From assembly GCF_007692655.1 (NCBI RefSeq), contig NZ_REBQ01000139.1, forward strand, positions 1 through 64,000: 64,000 nt of DNA, in the 5' to 3' direction. Position 1 is the stretch's first letter, and each line of letters opens with the position of its first letter. The stretch comes from Halomonas sp. Lineage in GTDB: Bacteria; Pseudomonadota; Gammaproteobacteria; Pseudomonadales; Halomonadaceae. The notes beneath the pieces are model-generated. The model was not told the origin of the DNA, made no database searches, and worked only from the letters and a program-made list of their open reading frames with translations. Position numbers and translations under genes: made by a program. Shown one piece after another: positions 37,373-45,956 of this stretch.

Positions 37373-37735
37373 GTAACCCCCTGCTCTTAAAGATCGACAC
37401 AGCCATTAAATAGTCGTTAAAACTATGGGCCGTGGACTATTGATGGGGACACACTAGCACCGTGCCTATGTATTCGCCATTGGTCTAATAGCGAAGAGAG
37501 TGGAGGATTTTTACAACACAAGGGCTTTTTAGGCCATTTGTGTAGTCAGTCGCTTTACGCATGGGTTTACCTATCGACATCACAACGTCTGCATTGCAAC
37601 CTTATATCACTATCTTTTATCGCTAACTTTTATCACTACCTTTCGTCACTGCTTTTATGACAAGTTGTGCTGGCACAGGGCTCGGCTCACAATAGCGGTA
37701 TGAAGGAAGGCAATCACTTACTGGCGGATGTTGCT
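37373..37735. other. Divergent intergenic region between ppsA and ppsR
   Basis: 363 bases carrying the promoters of both genes. The part next to ppsR is A/T-rich and includes four imperfect tandem copies of a 13-base unit (37604-37655). No RNA gene or reading frame of protein character is seen. Confidence 0.55.
37604..37655. repeat. Four tandem copies of a 13-bp unit upstream of ppsR
   Basis: Units at 37604, 37617, 37630 and 37643 (ATATCACTATCTT, TTATCGCTAACTT, TTATCACTACCTT, TCGTCACTGCTTT). The middle two agree at 11 of 13 positions; the last is weaker. They lie about 80-130 bases before the ppsR start and could be an array of binding sites or simple slippage. Confidence 0.5.
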
Positions 37736-38569
37736 ATGACGCGTACGGCTTTTTTTATTTCTGATGGCACCGGCATTACAGCGGAAAGTTTAGGGCGCAG
37801 TCTGTTGGCCCAGTTCAGCGATGTTGATATCAACATGCTAACGAAACCCTATATTGATACGGTAGAGAAAGCGCAGGCATTAGCCGAAATTATTGAAGCG
37901 ACGGCTGCTCGTGACGGCCACCGGCCGATTATCATCGATACCATTGTCGACCAGCAAATTCGTAACGTTATTCGTCAGGCATCAGGTTTCAAAGTTGACA
38001 TCTTTTCGACGTTTCTGGAGCCCTTAGAGCAAGAGCTGGATACTCATTCTTCCTACAGCGTCGGACGAACGCATTCGATTGGCAGCGATGATGTCTATAT
38101 GGATCGCATCCACTCAGTACATTTCGCGCTCGATAATGACGACGGGGCAAGAACCCATCAATACGATAAGGCGGATATTATCCTGGTCGGTGTTTCACGC
38201 TGCGGTAAAACCCCCACCTCCCTCTATTTGGCGCTGCAGTTTGGTATTCGGGCCGCCAACTACCCGCTGACTGAAGACGATTTAGATGAGGATGGCATGC
38301 TAAAACTTCCCAAGGCGCTATCCCCGCATCGTCAAAAGCTATTTGGACTCACCATTGATGCACGTCGTTTGGCTGCCATTCGCAATGAAAGGCGCCCGAA
38401 TAGCCGGTACAGCTCAATGGATCAATGTCTGCAAGAAGTAGAACAGGCAGAGTCGCTATACCGCACCATGCATATTCCATTTATCGATGCGACCCGCTTC
38501 TCAGTCGAAGAAATATCCACGCGAATGATAGCTGAGACAGGATTAACGAGGCGCTTTTCGCCCCGTTAG
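37736..38569 (+). CDS. ppsR: PpsR, PEP synthase regulatory protein (kinase/pyrophosphorylase)
   Basis: A 277-residue cytoplasmic protein of the DUF299 family. It inactivates PEP synthase by ADP-dependent phosphorylation of an active-site Thr and reactivates it by phosphate-dependent removal. [14 protein letters not shown] opens the family core, and the P-loop is [12 protein letters not shown] (about 147-158). The frame is open upstream to 37667, but homologues start at this MTRTAFF segment, so ATG 37736 is preferred although its ribosome site is weak. It is paired divergently with ppsA. Confidence 0.93.
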   Translation: MTRTAFFISDGTGITAESLGRSLLAQFSDVDINMLTKPYIDTVEKAQALAEIIEATAARDGHRPIIIDTIVDQQIRNVIRQASGFKVDIFSTFLEPLEQELDTHSSYSVGRTHSIGSDDVYMDRIHSVHFALDNDDGARTHQYDKADIILVGVSRCGKTPTSLYLALQFGIRAANYPLTEDDLDEDGMLKLPKALSPHRQKLFGLTIDARRLAAIRNERRPNSRYSSMDQCLQEVEQAESLYRTMHIPFIDATRFSVEEISTRMIAETGLTRRFSPR

Positions 38570-38590
38570 CCCCTGATGTTAAAACTAGTA

Positions 38591-39169
38591 TTACAGCCCC
38601 TTGGGAGCAAAAATACCGGGAGCGTTGCGCCAGTAACCTTTGTAATCCATACCGAAGCCAAAAACATATCGGTCGGCTACTTCTAAACTACAGTAGTCGG
38701 CCTTTAAGCCAGGTACCGCTTTACGGCTGTGCTGCTTATCCACCAGTACAGCCGTCGTGACACTCGCCGCCTGGGCTTCCTTACAATAAGCCAAAATAGC
38801 CGCCAGCGTAGCGCCCTCATCCAATATGTCATCAACAATGACCACATGGCGACCGGCCATGGGCACTTCTGGAGAAACCCGCCAGAAAAGCTCCCCCCCG
38901 CGCAGCTCATTGCGGTAACGGGTGGCATGTAAATAGTCGACTTCCAGTGGAAAGCCCAAACGGGTGAGCAGATGTCCGGTGGTGATCAAGCCGCCATTCA
39001 TCACACAGTAAAAGACCGGCAGTTTATCGCCTAAGTCCCGAGTGATCGCCTCCGCCATACGATCAAGCGCCCTTTCCACCTCTTGCTGCGAAATTAAGCA
39101 GTCGGCGTTATCCATCAATTCGCGCATCGAATCCAATGACTCTAATGCGTCTTTATCTAACGTTGACAT
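38591..39169 (-). CDS. hpt: Hypoxanthine-guanine phosphoribosyltransferase
   Basis: A 192-residue purine salvage enzyme transferring the phosphoribosyl group of PRPP to hypoxanthine or guanine. The PRPP loop is VVIVDDILDEGATL (about 101-114). KADYCSLEVADRYVFGFGMDYKGYWRN near the end carries the base-binding DRYVFGFGMD motif. It is the last gene of a psrA-ldt-nagZ-hpt series on the minus strand, 78 bases after nagZ; the nagZ-hpt order also occurs in Pseudomonas. It is convergent with ppsR. Confidence 0.88.
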   Translation of the reverse strand: MSTLDKDALESLDSMRELMDNADCLISQQEVERALDRMAEAITRDLGDKLPVFYCVMNGGLITTGHLLTRLGFPLEVDYLHATRYRNELRGGELFWRVSPEVPMAGRHVVIVDDILDEGATLAAILAYCKEAQAASVTTAVLVDKQHSRKAVPGLKADYCSLEVADRYVFGFGMDYKGYWRNAPGIFAPKGL

Positions 39170-39247
39170 CTACCAACTCCACGGCGGGTTAAAAGCTTGA
39201 ATACATTAATTAACGCATGATCCACATTATCGTTATGGGGTTCGCTG

Positions 39248-40264
39248 CTACGGCGCATTCGCCAACGCTTCAAGTTTCGCGTGGGTGCGCCGCCAGCGAC
39301 CTAACGCGCTAAGTGCATCTATATCAGGACGCGCACGACTATAGCGCAGTTTGGCAGGGCGTTTAGCGTCGATACCTTTACACGCCTCCATCACCTCAAT
39401 CGCCGCGGCCCGGTCATTGCATACCAGCAACATATCGCAACCGGCAGCCAATGCAGCCCGGGCTCGCTCCCCGGGCTCACCCGCTTCGTGGGCCCCCGCC
39501 ATGCTTAAATCATCCGAAAACACACAGCCTTTAAAGCCAAGCGACTCCCGCAGCATTCCTAACCAACTGGGCGAAAACCCCGCCGGCCGGGTATCGAAGG
39601 CGCTATAAATGATATGGGCAGGCATCACACCATCCAACTCACCTGCTAACTGAGCAAACGGGACTAAATCATGCTGCTTGATCATCTCCAAGGGGCGGTC
39701 ATCCACCGGCAGCGCTACATGGGAATCTGCCGCAACGCCACCATGCCCGGGGAAATGCTTACCTACAGCGGCCATGCCGGCATCGTGAAGCCCTTGAATA
39801 AAGGCTCTACCCAACTGCGCCACATGCTGGGGATCATTGCTAAAGCTACGATCGCCAATCACGCTGGAGACACCACTCTCCACATCCAGCACGGGTGCAA
39901 AGCTCAAATCCAGCCCACAGGCGGCCATTTCCATCCCCAGCAGCCAACCAGCATCTTTCGCCAGCGTAAGCCCCTCTTCTTGGTTGGCGCGATAACATTC
40001 ACCGATACGCGCCATTGCAGGGAGGCGAGTTAAGCCCTCTTTTATACGCTGTACCCGCCCCCCCTCCTGGTCGACAGCCAGTAAAAGATCCGCGCGTACT
40101 CGGCGAATGTCACTGCACAGTTGACGGACTTGGTAGCCATTTTCGACATTGCGGGCAAACAAGATAACGCCCCCTACCGTCGGTTCAACCAGCAAGCGTT
40201 TTTCTGCGGCGGTCAATGCTGTGCCTTCAAGGTCGAGCATGACCGGGCCTAAAGGTTGAGTCAT
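39248..40264 (-). CDS. nagZ: NagZ, beta-N-acetylglucosaminidase of muropeptide recycling
   Basis: A 338-residue cytoplasmic glycoside hydrolase of family 3. KHFPGHG (about 164-170) and SHVALP carry the catalytic His-Asp loop, and FSDDLSMAGA (about 245) the Asp nucleophile. LAVDQEGGRVQR is also typical. It removes GlcNAc from anhydro-muropeptides during peptidoglycan recycling, which can feed AmpR-linked beta-lactamase induction elsewhere. A 16-bp perfect palindrome lies 32 bases upstream. Confidence 0.94.
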   Translation of the reverse strand: MTQPLGPVMLDLEGTALTAAEKRLLVEPTVGGVILFARNVENGYQVRQLCSDIRRVRADLLLAVDQEGGRVQRIKEGLTRLPAMARIGECYRANQEEGLTLAKDAGWLLGMEMAACGLDLSFAPVLDVESGVSSVIGDRSFSNDPQHVAQLGRAFIQGLHDAGMAAVGKHFPGHGGVAADSHVALPVDDRPLEMIKQHDLVPFAQLAGELDGVMPAHIIYSAFDTRPAGFSPSWLGMLRESLGFKGCVFSDDLSMAGAHEAGEPGERARAALAAGCDMLLVCNDRAAAIEVMEACKGIDAKRPAKLRYSRARPDIDALSALGRWRRTHAKLEALANAP

Positions 40265-40295
40265 CGAAATAGGTCCATGGAAAAGGGCAATGATT

Positions 40296-40311
40296 CTAGA
40301 CGATCGTCTAG
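40296..40311. promoter_or_regulatory. 16-bp perfect palindrome upstream of nagZ
   Basis: CTAGACGATCGTCTAG is a perfect palindrome 32 bases before the nagZ start codon, in the 90-base gap after the L,D-transpeptidase gene. Its size and symmetry suit an operator of a dimeric repressor. No T-run follows, so it is not a terminator. Confidence 0.45.
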
Positions 40312-40354
40312 CAGTGTCAAAATCTGGACAGTCAAACTAATCAGTCAAGAGCAA

Positions 40355-40891
40355 TCAATCAAAAGACTGACGGCTACCGTGTAACCAAACCGGTGTGCCC
40401 GGCAAGGCCAAGGAAAAGATATACAATAAATCGTGATTGCGTAAGCGAATACAGCCGTGAGAAGCAGCAATCCCCATAGGCTGGTCAGGGGGCGTACCAT
40501 GCAGATAGATATAACGCCGTTGCGAGTCGACCTGACCACCGCGGTTGATACCCTTTTCTAACCCACACAGCCAAAGAATTCGGGTCAATATCCAATCACG
40601 CTCTGGGTGGGCCTCGGCTAGCTCAGTATTGAAAACTTCGCCTGTCCATCGGCGGCCACGAAACACCGCATTATCAGGAGCGCCTTCACCAATAGCCGCT
40701 CGCACATAGTGCCAACCATGGGGGGTTTTACCGCTCCCATTGCGCTCTCCAACACCCGCTACACCGGTAGAAATAGCACACTCATGCAGCACTTTTGGTC
40801 CCCGCCAACAGCGCAACTGCTGATGGGTGGTATCAATTTCCAGCCAGATATTTTCAATCGGGGGAAGCTCAGCTAACCTGGGCGTTTGCAT
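40355..40891 (-). CDS. L,D-transpeptidase (YkuD) family protein without signal peptide
   Basis: About 178 residues with the YkuD catalytic motif HGTPPDQPMGIAASHGCIRL, including the nucleophile Cys of SHGCIR. Members form 3-3 cross-links or attach lipoproteins to peptidoglycan outside the cell. The start at ATG 40891 is supported by AAGGA four to five bases upstream and overlaps psrA by 23 bases. From there the protein (MQTPRLAELPPIENIWLEID) has no signal peptide or membrane helix, which is odd for a periplasmic enzyme. The reading frame extends upstream inside psrA to 40942 without adding one. It may act in the cytoplasm or be exported differently. Confidence 0.82.
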   Translation of the reverse strand: MQTPRLAELPPIENIWLEIDTTHQQLRCWRGPKVLHECAISTGVAGVGERNGSGKTPHGWHYVRAAIGEGAPDNAVFRGRRWTGEVFNTELAEAHPERDWILTRILWLCGLEKGINRGGQVDSQRRYIYLHGTPPDQPMGIAASHGCIRLRNHDLLYIFSLALPGTPVWLHGSRQSFD

Positions 40892-41561
40892 GATTTCCTT
40901 CTTCAAGCTTGCGTTCTTCAAGGGACTGAGGGAGCGGCGCATTCATGGCAGCCACCACAACGGGCCGCAGACGCTTCACTAAATCTCGCACGGTTACCTG
41001 CTCATGATAATCTTTTTCAGCAATATCACGCAGGGCATCAAGCCCAGAAAGAGTAAAAATTACCGTGCCCAGCATAAAGTGTAGCCGCCAAAAACGCTCA
41101 GCGTCAGGCAGTTCCGGCGTGGCTTTACGCACCAACTCAGTGAAGCGCGTAAACACATCACCATACTCTTGTTGGATATGGCGCCTTAAATGCCCCTGGG
41201 CCTGACTATAGGCCAGACCAAGTAAGCGCATAAACACTTTCAAACTATTACGTTCAGCAGGCACGGCTAAAACGCTAGTGGCCATGGTTTCGAGTAGGGT
41301 TTCAAGTGGAATCACTTGCCCCGAGTAGCGCGCTTCCAAGTCATCTAGCGCGGTGTGGAATCGCTGCGTAAAGGGGTCTAAGTAGCGCGAAAAAACCGCC
41401 TGAATAAGCGCTTTTTTAGAGCCGAAATGGTAATTCACAGCAGCCAAATTGACACGCGCTTTACTAGTGATGTTGCGCAGCGAGGTTTCCGCAAAACCTC
41501 GCTCTGCAAACAGCACTTCGGCAGTGTCGAGTATACGGGTAACCGTATCAGATTGAGCCAT
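40869..41561 (-). CDS. psrA: PsrA-like TetR family transcriptional regulator
   Basis: A 230-residue repressor. The N-terminal TetR helix-turn-helix (residues about 8-55, with AERGFAETSLRNITSKA and NLAAVNYHFGSKKALI) closely follows Pseudomonas PsrA, which senses long-chain fatty acids and controls beta-oxidation and rpoS. The neighbours, lexA divergent and nagZ downstream, are the same as in P. aeruginosa. PsrA-like boxes sit at 41575-41588 just before its start and at 41682-41693, suggesting autorepression. The C-terminal ligand domain is typical in size. A generic TetR role cannot be excluded without binding data. Confidence 0.85.
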   Translation of the reverse strand: MAQSDTVTRILDTAEVLFAERGFAETSLRNITSKARVNLAAVNYHFGSKKALIQAVFSRYLDPFTQRFHTALDDLEARYSGQVIPLETLLETMATSVLAVPAERNSLKVFMRLLGLAYSQAQGHLRRHIQQEYGDVFTRFTELVRKATPELPDAERFWRLHFMLGTVIFTLSGLDALRDIAEKDYHEQVTVRDLVKRLRPVVVAAMNAPLPQSLEERKLEEGNHANAQVS

Positions 41562-41574
41562 AGCGCTCTCCAGG

Positions 41575-41588
41575 GAAACGGGTGTTTA
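41575..41588. promoter_or_regulatory. PsrA-type operator at the psrA promoter
   Basis: GAAAC-GGGT-GTTTA fits the published PsrA pattern G/CAAAC(N2-4)GTTTG/C except for the last base. It lies 14 bases before the psrA start codon and just downstream of the predicted promoter, where a repressor would block transcription. Confidence 0.5.
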
Positions 41589-41600
41589 AAACATAGCAAA

Positions 41601-41629
41601 ATACTATGCCATAACACCCATGGGCTCAA
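41601..41629 (-). promoter_or_regulatory. psrA promoter
   Basis: On the minus strand TTGAGC (41629-41624) and TAGTAT (41606-41601), four of six matches each, with a 17-base spacer. The predicted start is near 41594, next to the candidate PsrA box. Confidence 0.45.
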
Positions 41630-41681
41630 CGCTTGATTTGTTAACGAAATGCCGCAGCGTTTATAAGAAAACGCTTAGTTT

Positions 41682-41693
41682 CAAACAGGTTTG
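41682..41693. promoter_or_regulatory. PsrA-type operator in the psrA-lexA gap
   Basis: CAAAC-AG-GTTTG is a perfect match to the PsrA pattern G/CAAAC(N2-4)GTTTG/C and a perfect palindrome. It lies about 55 bases upstream of the psrA -35 and about 78 upstream of the lexA -10, so it could serve either gene. Confidence 0.55.
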
Positions 41694-41752
41694 TGGCTGT
41701 TAAGGGTGAAAAACTAAGCTATCAACAAGCCATATACTGGACAGAGGAACAT

Positions 41753-41776
41753 ACTGTATACTTAAACACATATAAT
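41753..41776 (+). promoter_or_regulatory. LexA box and -10 element of lexA
   Basis: ACTGTATACTTAAACACA contains CTGT-N8-ACAC, one base off the SOS box CTGT-N8-ACAG (41754-41769). A perfect -10, TATAAT, follows at 41771-41776. No good -35 is visible, as the box occupies the spacer. A weaker box-like sequence (CTGG-N8-ACAT) starts at 41737. Together they indicate LexA autoregulation. Confidence 0.6.
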
Positions 41777-41827
41777 TCATGTCGACATGACACTTGTTAC
41801 CTTTTATTCACCATTTTGGAGTCTGGT

Positions 41828-42505
41828 ATGTCGCGTCCACTAACCGCTCGCCAACAGCATGTATTTGATTTTATTGTTAAAACAATGGGCGAATTTGGCT
41901 ACCCTCCCACGCGTGCTGAAATTGCCAAGGCGCTGGGCTTTCGCTCACCCAATGCCGCCGAAGAGCATTTGCGCGCCTTGGAGCGCAAAGGCGTCATTCG
42001 TATTATTCGCAACACGTCACGTGGAATTCGGCTACCTAACCAGGAGCCAACGGAAGCGTTAGACACAGCGGTCACCCCCCTGCCAGCTAACGCAGAAGCC
42101 CCGCCCACGGGTCTGCCAGTCATTGGCGAAGTCGCAGCCGGCAGTCCTATCTTGGCGACTGAGCATATTGACCGCTACTGCCCGCTGCCCCCTGAATACT
42201 TCACGCCGAAAGCGGATTACCTGCTGAAAGTGCGGGGCCTATCAATGAAAGATATCGGCATTTTAGAAGGCGATTTGTTGGCGGTTCACCGTACAGAGCG
42301 GGTGCGTGACGGCCAAATCGTTGTGGCGCGTCTGGATGATGAAGTGACAGTAAAACGCTTCAAACGCCAGGGGCATAAGGTAACGCTGTTTGCCGAAAAC
42401 GCTGATTTTGCACCCATTGAAATCGACCTACGCTCACAGTCTCTCGATATCGAAGGCGTCGGCGTCGGCGTTATTCGCGGTGGCAATGGCCAAGCACTGG
42501 GCTAA
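41828..42505 (+). CDS. lexA: LexA, SOS response repressor
   Basis: A 225-residue repressor with an N-terminal winged helix ([12 protein letters not shown], then [24 protein letters not shown] as recognition region) and a C-terminal self-cleaving peptidase. The Ala-Gly cleavage site is in GEVAAGSP (about 103-110), the catalytic Ser in GLSMKD and the Lys in EVTVKRF. The frame is open upstream to 41693, but ATG 41828 has GGAG at six bases and is the family start. It is about 20 residues longer than E. coli LexA, with a Pro/Ala-rich linker before the cleavage site. Divergent from psrA; no sulA follows. Confidence 0.96.
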   Translation: MSRPLTARQQHVFDFIVKTMGEFGYPPTRAEIAKALGFRSPNAAEEHLRALERKGVIRIIRNTSRGIRLPNQEPTEALDTAVTPLPANAEAPPTGLPVIGEVAAGSPILATEHIDRYCPLPPEYFTPKADYLLKVRGLSMKDIGILEGDLLAVHRTERVRDGQIVVARLDDEVTVKRFKRQGHKVTLFAENADFAPIEIDLRSQSLDIEGVGVGVIRGGNGQALG

Positions 42506-42513
42506 GAACGGCG

Positions 42514-43185
42514 CTACTGTAAATCGATATAGCGGTGGTCATTAAAAGTGGCCACCCAAGCCGGATGATAGACCAGCAAAATACTTAACAGCATGCCGGT
42601 GATAAACGCTTCTGAAGGCATTAGCAGGGGTAAGAAGCGTGCATACTCTTGAGCCAGATAAACGGCGTCCGGGTCTGTTCCCGCGACGATAATCAGCAAT
42701 ACGGCTGTAAGGCCGCCCCCTAGCGTGGCTAAAGCGGCACCGAAGAAACCACAGGCAAATAGAAATACCATTAAGTTATCCGGTAGGCGGCGATCTACTA
42801 GCCGCCATACCACGCCGGTGATGACCGCCGGCACAATGCCTGTGACCAGTATATTAGCGCCCAACAGCTGCCATTCATTACGCCCGATCACCACCATCGC
42901 CACATTAATCAACACATTGCTAATGAGCGCCAATGGTACCTTGAACACCAACGTCATTAAGACGGTAAAGACAAGGTGCAGCGTTAGCCAGTCGACCGCT
43001 TGGGCGCGGAGCTGCCACATCAGCACCACGGCTAGGGTTGCGCCTAACCAGCGATGCTGAAGCTCTGTATCGGCTATTAATAGCCGCCAAGGCCGCCGCC
43101 AGAGTAGCCACACCATCACGCCCAGGGAAAGTAACCAGGTAAGCAGTAGCGCCCACGGCGCTAACACACTTTGCGCAAATGACAT
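42514..43185 (-). CDS. CbiM-like energy-coupling factor transporter permease
   Basis: A 223-residue protein with about six to seven membrane helices. The C-terminal LLMPSEAFITGMLLSILLVYHP segment is characteristic of CbiM-related ECF permeases found in Pseudomonas and relatives. In complete systems such proteins take up Co2+ or Ni2+, but no ECF ATPase or T component is in the window, and the His-rich N-terminus of true CbiM is absent. The substrate is unknown. It is convergent with lexA, with an eight-base gap, and lies 36 bases after purU on the same strand. Confidence 0.75.
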   Translation of the reverse strand: MSFAQSVLAPWALLLTWLLSLGVMVWLLWRRPWRLLIADTELQHRWLGATLAVVLMWQLRAQAVDWLTLHLVFTVLMTLVFKVPLALISNVLINVAMVVIGRNEWQLLGANILVTGIVPAVITGVVWRLVDRRLPDNLMVFLFACGFFGAALATLGGGLTAVLLIIVAGTDPDAVYLAQEYARFLPLLMPSEAFITGMLLSILLVYHPAWVATFNDHRYIDLQ

Positions 43186-43221
43186 GGCAACCCCAACGAT
43201 TATCGTGCGTTAAGTAACGTG

Positions 43222-44076
43222 TTAACTAAAGACAACGGTTTTGTTGCCATGCACCAGCACGCGATCTTCCAGATGCCAGCGTAATCCACGCGCAAGCACT
43301 GCTTTTTCAACGTCGCGGCCAAAACGTACGAGGTCAGTAGGCGTATGACAATGGCTTACTCGGTGAATATCCTGCTCAATGATCGGCCCCGCATCCAGCT
43401 CCTCCGTTACGTAGTGACAGGTAGCACCAATCAGCTTAACGCCACGCTGATACGCCTGGTGATAAGGTTTCGCGCCTGCAAAAGAGGGTAAAAAACTGTG
43501 ATGGATATTGATCACTTTGCCAGCATAACGTTCGCACAGCTCGGGGGGAAGAATCTGCATGTAGCGCGCCAGTACTACGCAGTCAGCACGAACGGTGTCA
43601 ATTTGATCCTGCACCTGGGCAAACGATGCCTGCTTGTTGTCAGGATCCACCGGCACATGATGATAAGGAATACCGTACCACTCGGTTAACGAGCGCATAT
43701 CATCATGATTGGAGATAACGCCTACAATATCGCAGTCCAACTCACCTGCCTGCCAGCGATACAGCAAATCAACCAAGCAGTGTGATTCACGCGACACCAT
43801 GAGCACAACACGCCGACGCTGCTGGGTATCCACCAGGGCCCATTGCATATTGAATTCGCTGGCCACTGGTTCAAATGCAGTGCGAAGCGCTTCTGCCGAC
43901 ATTCCCACTGAATCCGCTAATATCTCGTAACGCATAAAAAAGCAGCCAGTTTCTAAATCCGAATGCTGACTTGCTTCGGTAATAGAACCGCCCTGCTGGG
44001 CAATAAAGCTCGATACACGTGCAACAATACCCACTCGATCAGGGCAGGACACAACTAAGCGATAATAATGAGACAT
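43222..44076 (-). CDS. purU: PurU, formyltetrahydrofolate deformylase
   Basis: A 284-residue cytoplasmic enzyme releasing formate and tetrahydrofolate from 10-formyltetrahydrofolate. The N-terminal ACT domain (about 1-85: YYRLVVSCPDRVGIVARVS) is regulatory in homologues; the catalytic formyltransferase-type domain has INIHHSFLPSFAGAKPYHQA and the Asp in EELDAGPII. It balances one-carbon pools and can supply formate for PurT. Length matches E. coli PurU (280). Confidence 0.94.
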   Translation of the reverse strand: MSHYYRLVVSCPDRVGIVARVSSFIAQQGGSITEASQHSDLETGCFFMRYEILADSVGMSAEALRTAFEPVASEFNMQWALVDTQQRRRVVLMVSRESHCLVDLLYRWQAGELDCDIVGVISNHDDMRSLTEWYGIPYHHVPVDPDNKQASFAQVQDQIDTVRADCVVLARYMQILPPELCERYAGKVINIHHSFLPSFAGAKPYHQAYQRGVKLIGATCHYVTEELDAGPIIEQDIHRVSHCHTPTDLVRFGRDVEKAVLARGLRWHLEDRVLVHGNKTVVFS

Positions 44077-44208
44077 GTTTGCTACTCTTGACCTATTTCA
44101 ACGCGACTTATGAAAAAAACCAGCACGCCAAACCAGTGGTGTAAGCGCATTAACTGAGCTACTGAAATGTTGGCTGGGCTATATAGTGTATCGGAAGGCC
44201 AAGGATGA

Positions 44209-44238
44209 TTGTTAGCCGCCCCTGCCTTCCCGTATAGT
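44209..44238 (+). promoter_or_regulatory. Promoter of the RNase J gene
   Basis: TTGTTA (44209-44214) and TATAGT (44233-44238) with an 18-base spacer, about 33 bases before the start codon. Four of six and five of six matches. Confidence 0.45.
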
Positions 44239-44270
44239 TAAAGCATTACTTTTTAGGCCTTTTATAACCG

Positions 44271-45947
44271 ATGCATTCACCACGCGTTCAAATTCGTCCC
44301 CGTCGTCGCCCACCGCTGCGCTTGCTGCCGCTGGGGGGATGCGGTGAAATTGGAATGAATCTAACGCTGTACGGGTATGATGATCACTGGATTGCCGTCG
44401 ACTGTGGCATGATGATTCGCCAAGATCTTCCCAATTCTCCGCTTCAAGTGCCCAATCTTGATACGCCAAAAGCATTAGGCATCATACCCCAAGCGCTGTT
44501 TATCACCCACGGCCATGAAGATCATATTGGTGCAGTGGCTTGGCTTTGGCCGATGTGGAACTGTCCCGTCTATGCCACGCCGCTAGCGGCGGGCTTATTA
44601 AAGCTTAAATTTGCTGAACATGGGCTAAGCAGTGCCTCCATACAGGTGATTGAGCCCGGTGAGGCGCTTGAAAGCGGCCCGTTCACTCTACGCTACCTGC
44701 TCTTGACCCACTCTATTCCCGAAAGCTGCGCGTTGATGATGCTAGCGGGCGGATATCGTGTTCTGCATACCGGTGATTGGAAGCTTGATCCTGAACCACT
44801 CATTGGCACTCCCGTGAGCTCAGCACAGTTTAGAGCCCTCGCCCCCGTTGACTTGGTGGTAGGCGACTCTACCAATGCGACCATGCCCGGTCATTCAGGC
44901 AGCGAAGGAGACGTGGCCAAGGCGTTGGCCAAAACGCTGGCTAACTGCACCGGCCGCGTAGTGGTCTCTTGCTTTGCAAGCAACTTGGCACGGGTACTGG
45001 CCATAGGCCTTGCAGCTAAACAGTCTGGGCGTCGTATTAGCCTAATGGGACGCTCAATGGAACGTATGGTTAGCGTGGCTCGAGGGCTTGGCTATATGGA
45101 CGATCTGCCACCGTTAGTGCCCAACCAAGACCTGGGTTATTTGCCCCCGGATGAAGTCGTCATCATTGCCACCGGTAGCCAAGGTGAGCCCCGCGCAGCG
45201 CTTCAACGACTTGCCCAGGGTAGCCACCCCTTCGTTGAACTACAGGCTGGTGATAACATCATTTTTTCGGCTAAAGCCATTCCCGGCAATGAACGCCCTA
45301 TCGAACAGCTAAAAAAACGCATAGCCCAGCTCGGGGTGCATATTTACGATGAGTTCACTCACCCTGATCTGCACGCAACGGGGCACCCTGCACAGGATGA
45401 ATTAATTAAGTTTTATCAGTGGGTCAAGCCGAAACACCTTATGCCCGTACATGGCGAGTCACGCCACCAGCAGGCCCATCAGGAAATTGCCAGACAGCTA
45501 AACGTCAGCGCCCCGCTAACACCGGTCAACGGTGATCTAATCTGCTTCGATAGCCATGGTCTTCGCTGCGAGGCACGCTATCCACAGCCGCCCTGTATTG
45601 TCAGCCAGAACAGCGTTGTTCCACACCCTGGACTGGAGAGTAGCGGTGCCAATAAAGCTCGCCGAGGCAGACTCTACTTAGCACTCCCGGTTACCGCCAG
45701 CGACACTGGCTGGACACGCATTGGACGGCTAATGCTTGACGCCTCCAGCGCTAGCCCTCTGGATGAAGATAGCTTTATCGACTGGCTGGACGATCAGCTT
45801 GATACCATTGCCGCTGAGACCTTGGCTGACTTGCGTCAAGCACTGCAGCCTCGGCTGATTCAATGGCTGGCGGATCATATGCAGCACCTTCCCGACGTGC
45901 ACTTGCAGATCATGGCCGCAGAAATGCCTGAGACTGCCAATCGCTAG
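44271..45947 (+). CDS. Ribonuclease J family metallo-beta-lactamase
   Basis: A 558-residue cytoplasmic protein with the beta-CASP/metallo-beta-lactamase layout of RNase J. RLLPLGGCGEIGMN opens the domain; the metal motif HGHEDHIGA is at about 80-88, with HTGDWKLD and later DSTNA (motif 3 region), and KPKHLMPVHGESRH carries the C-terminal His. RNase J is an endo/5'-exoribonuclease best known from Firmicutes; its presence in a gammaproteobacterium that also should have RNase E is less usual. The N-terminus is strongly basic. Activity is inferred from motifs. Nine bases separate it from convergent moaE. Confidence 0.87.
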   Translation: MHSPRVQIRPRRRPPLRLLPLGGCGEIGMNLTLYGYDDHWIAVDCGMMIRQDLPNSPLQVPNLDTPKALGIIPQALFITHGHEDHIGAVAWLWPMWNCPVYATPLAAGLLKLKFAEHGLSSASIQVIEPGEALESGPFTLRYLLLTHSIPESCALMMLAGGYRVLHTGDWKLDPEPLIGTPVSSAQFRALAPVDLVVGDSTNATMPGHSGSEGDVAKALAKTLANCTGRVVVSCFASNLARVLAIGLAAKQSGRRISLMGRSMERMVSVARGLGYMDDLPPLVPNQDLGYLPPDEVVIIATGSQGEPRAALQRLAQGSHPFVELQAGDNIIFSAKAIPGNERPIEQLKKRIAQLGVHIYDEFTHPDLHATGHPAQDELIKFYQWVKPKHLMPVHGESRHQQAHQEIARQLNVSAPLTPVNGDLICFDSHGLRCEARYPQPPCIVSQNSVVPHPGLESSGANKARRGRLYLALPVTASDTGWTRIGRLMLDASSASPLDEDSFIDWLDDQLDTIAAETLADLRQALQPRLIQWLADHMQHLPDVHLQIMAAEMPETANR

Positions 45948-45956
45948 GCCCGCGCT

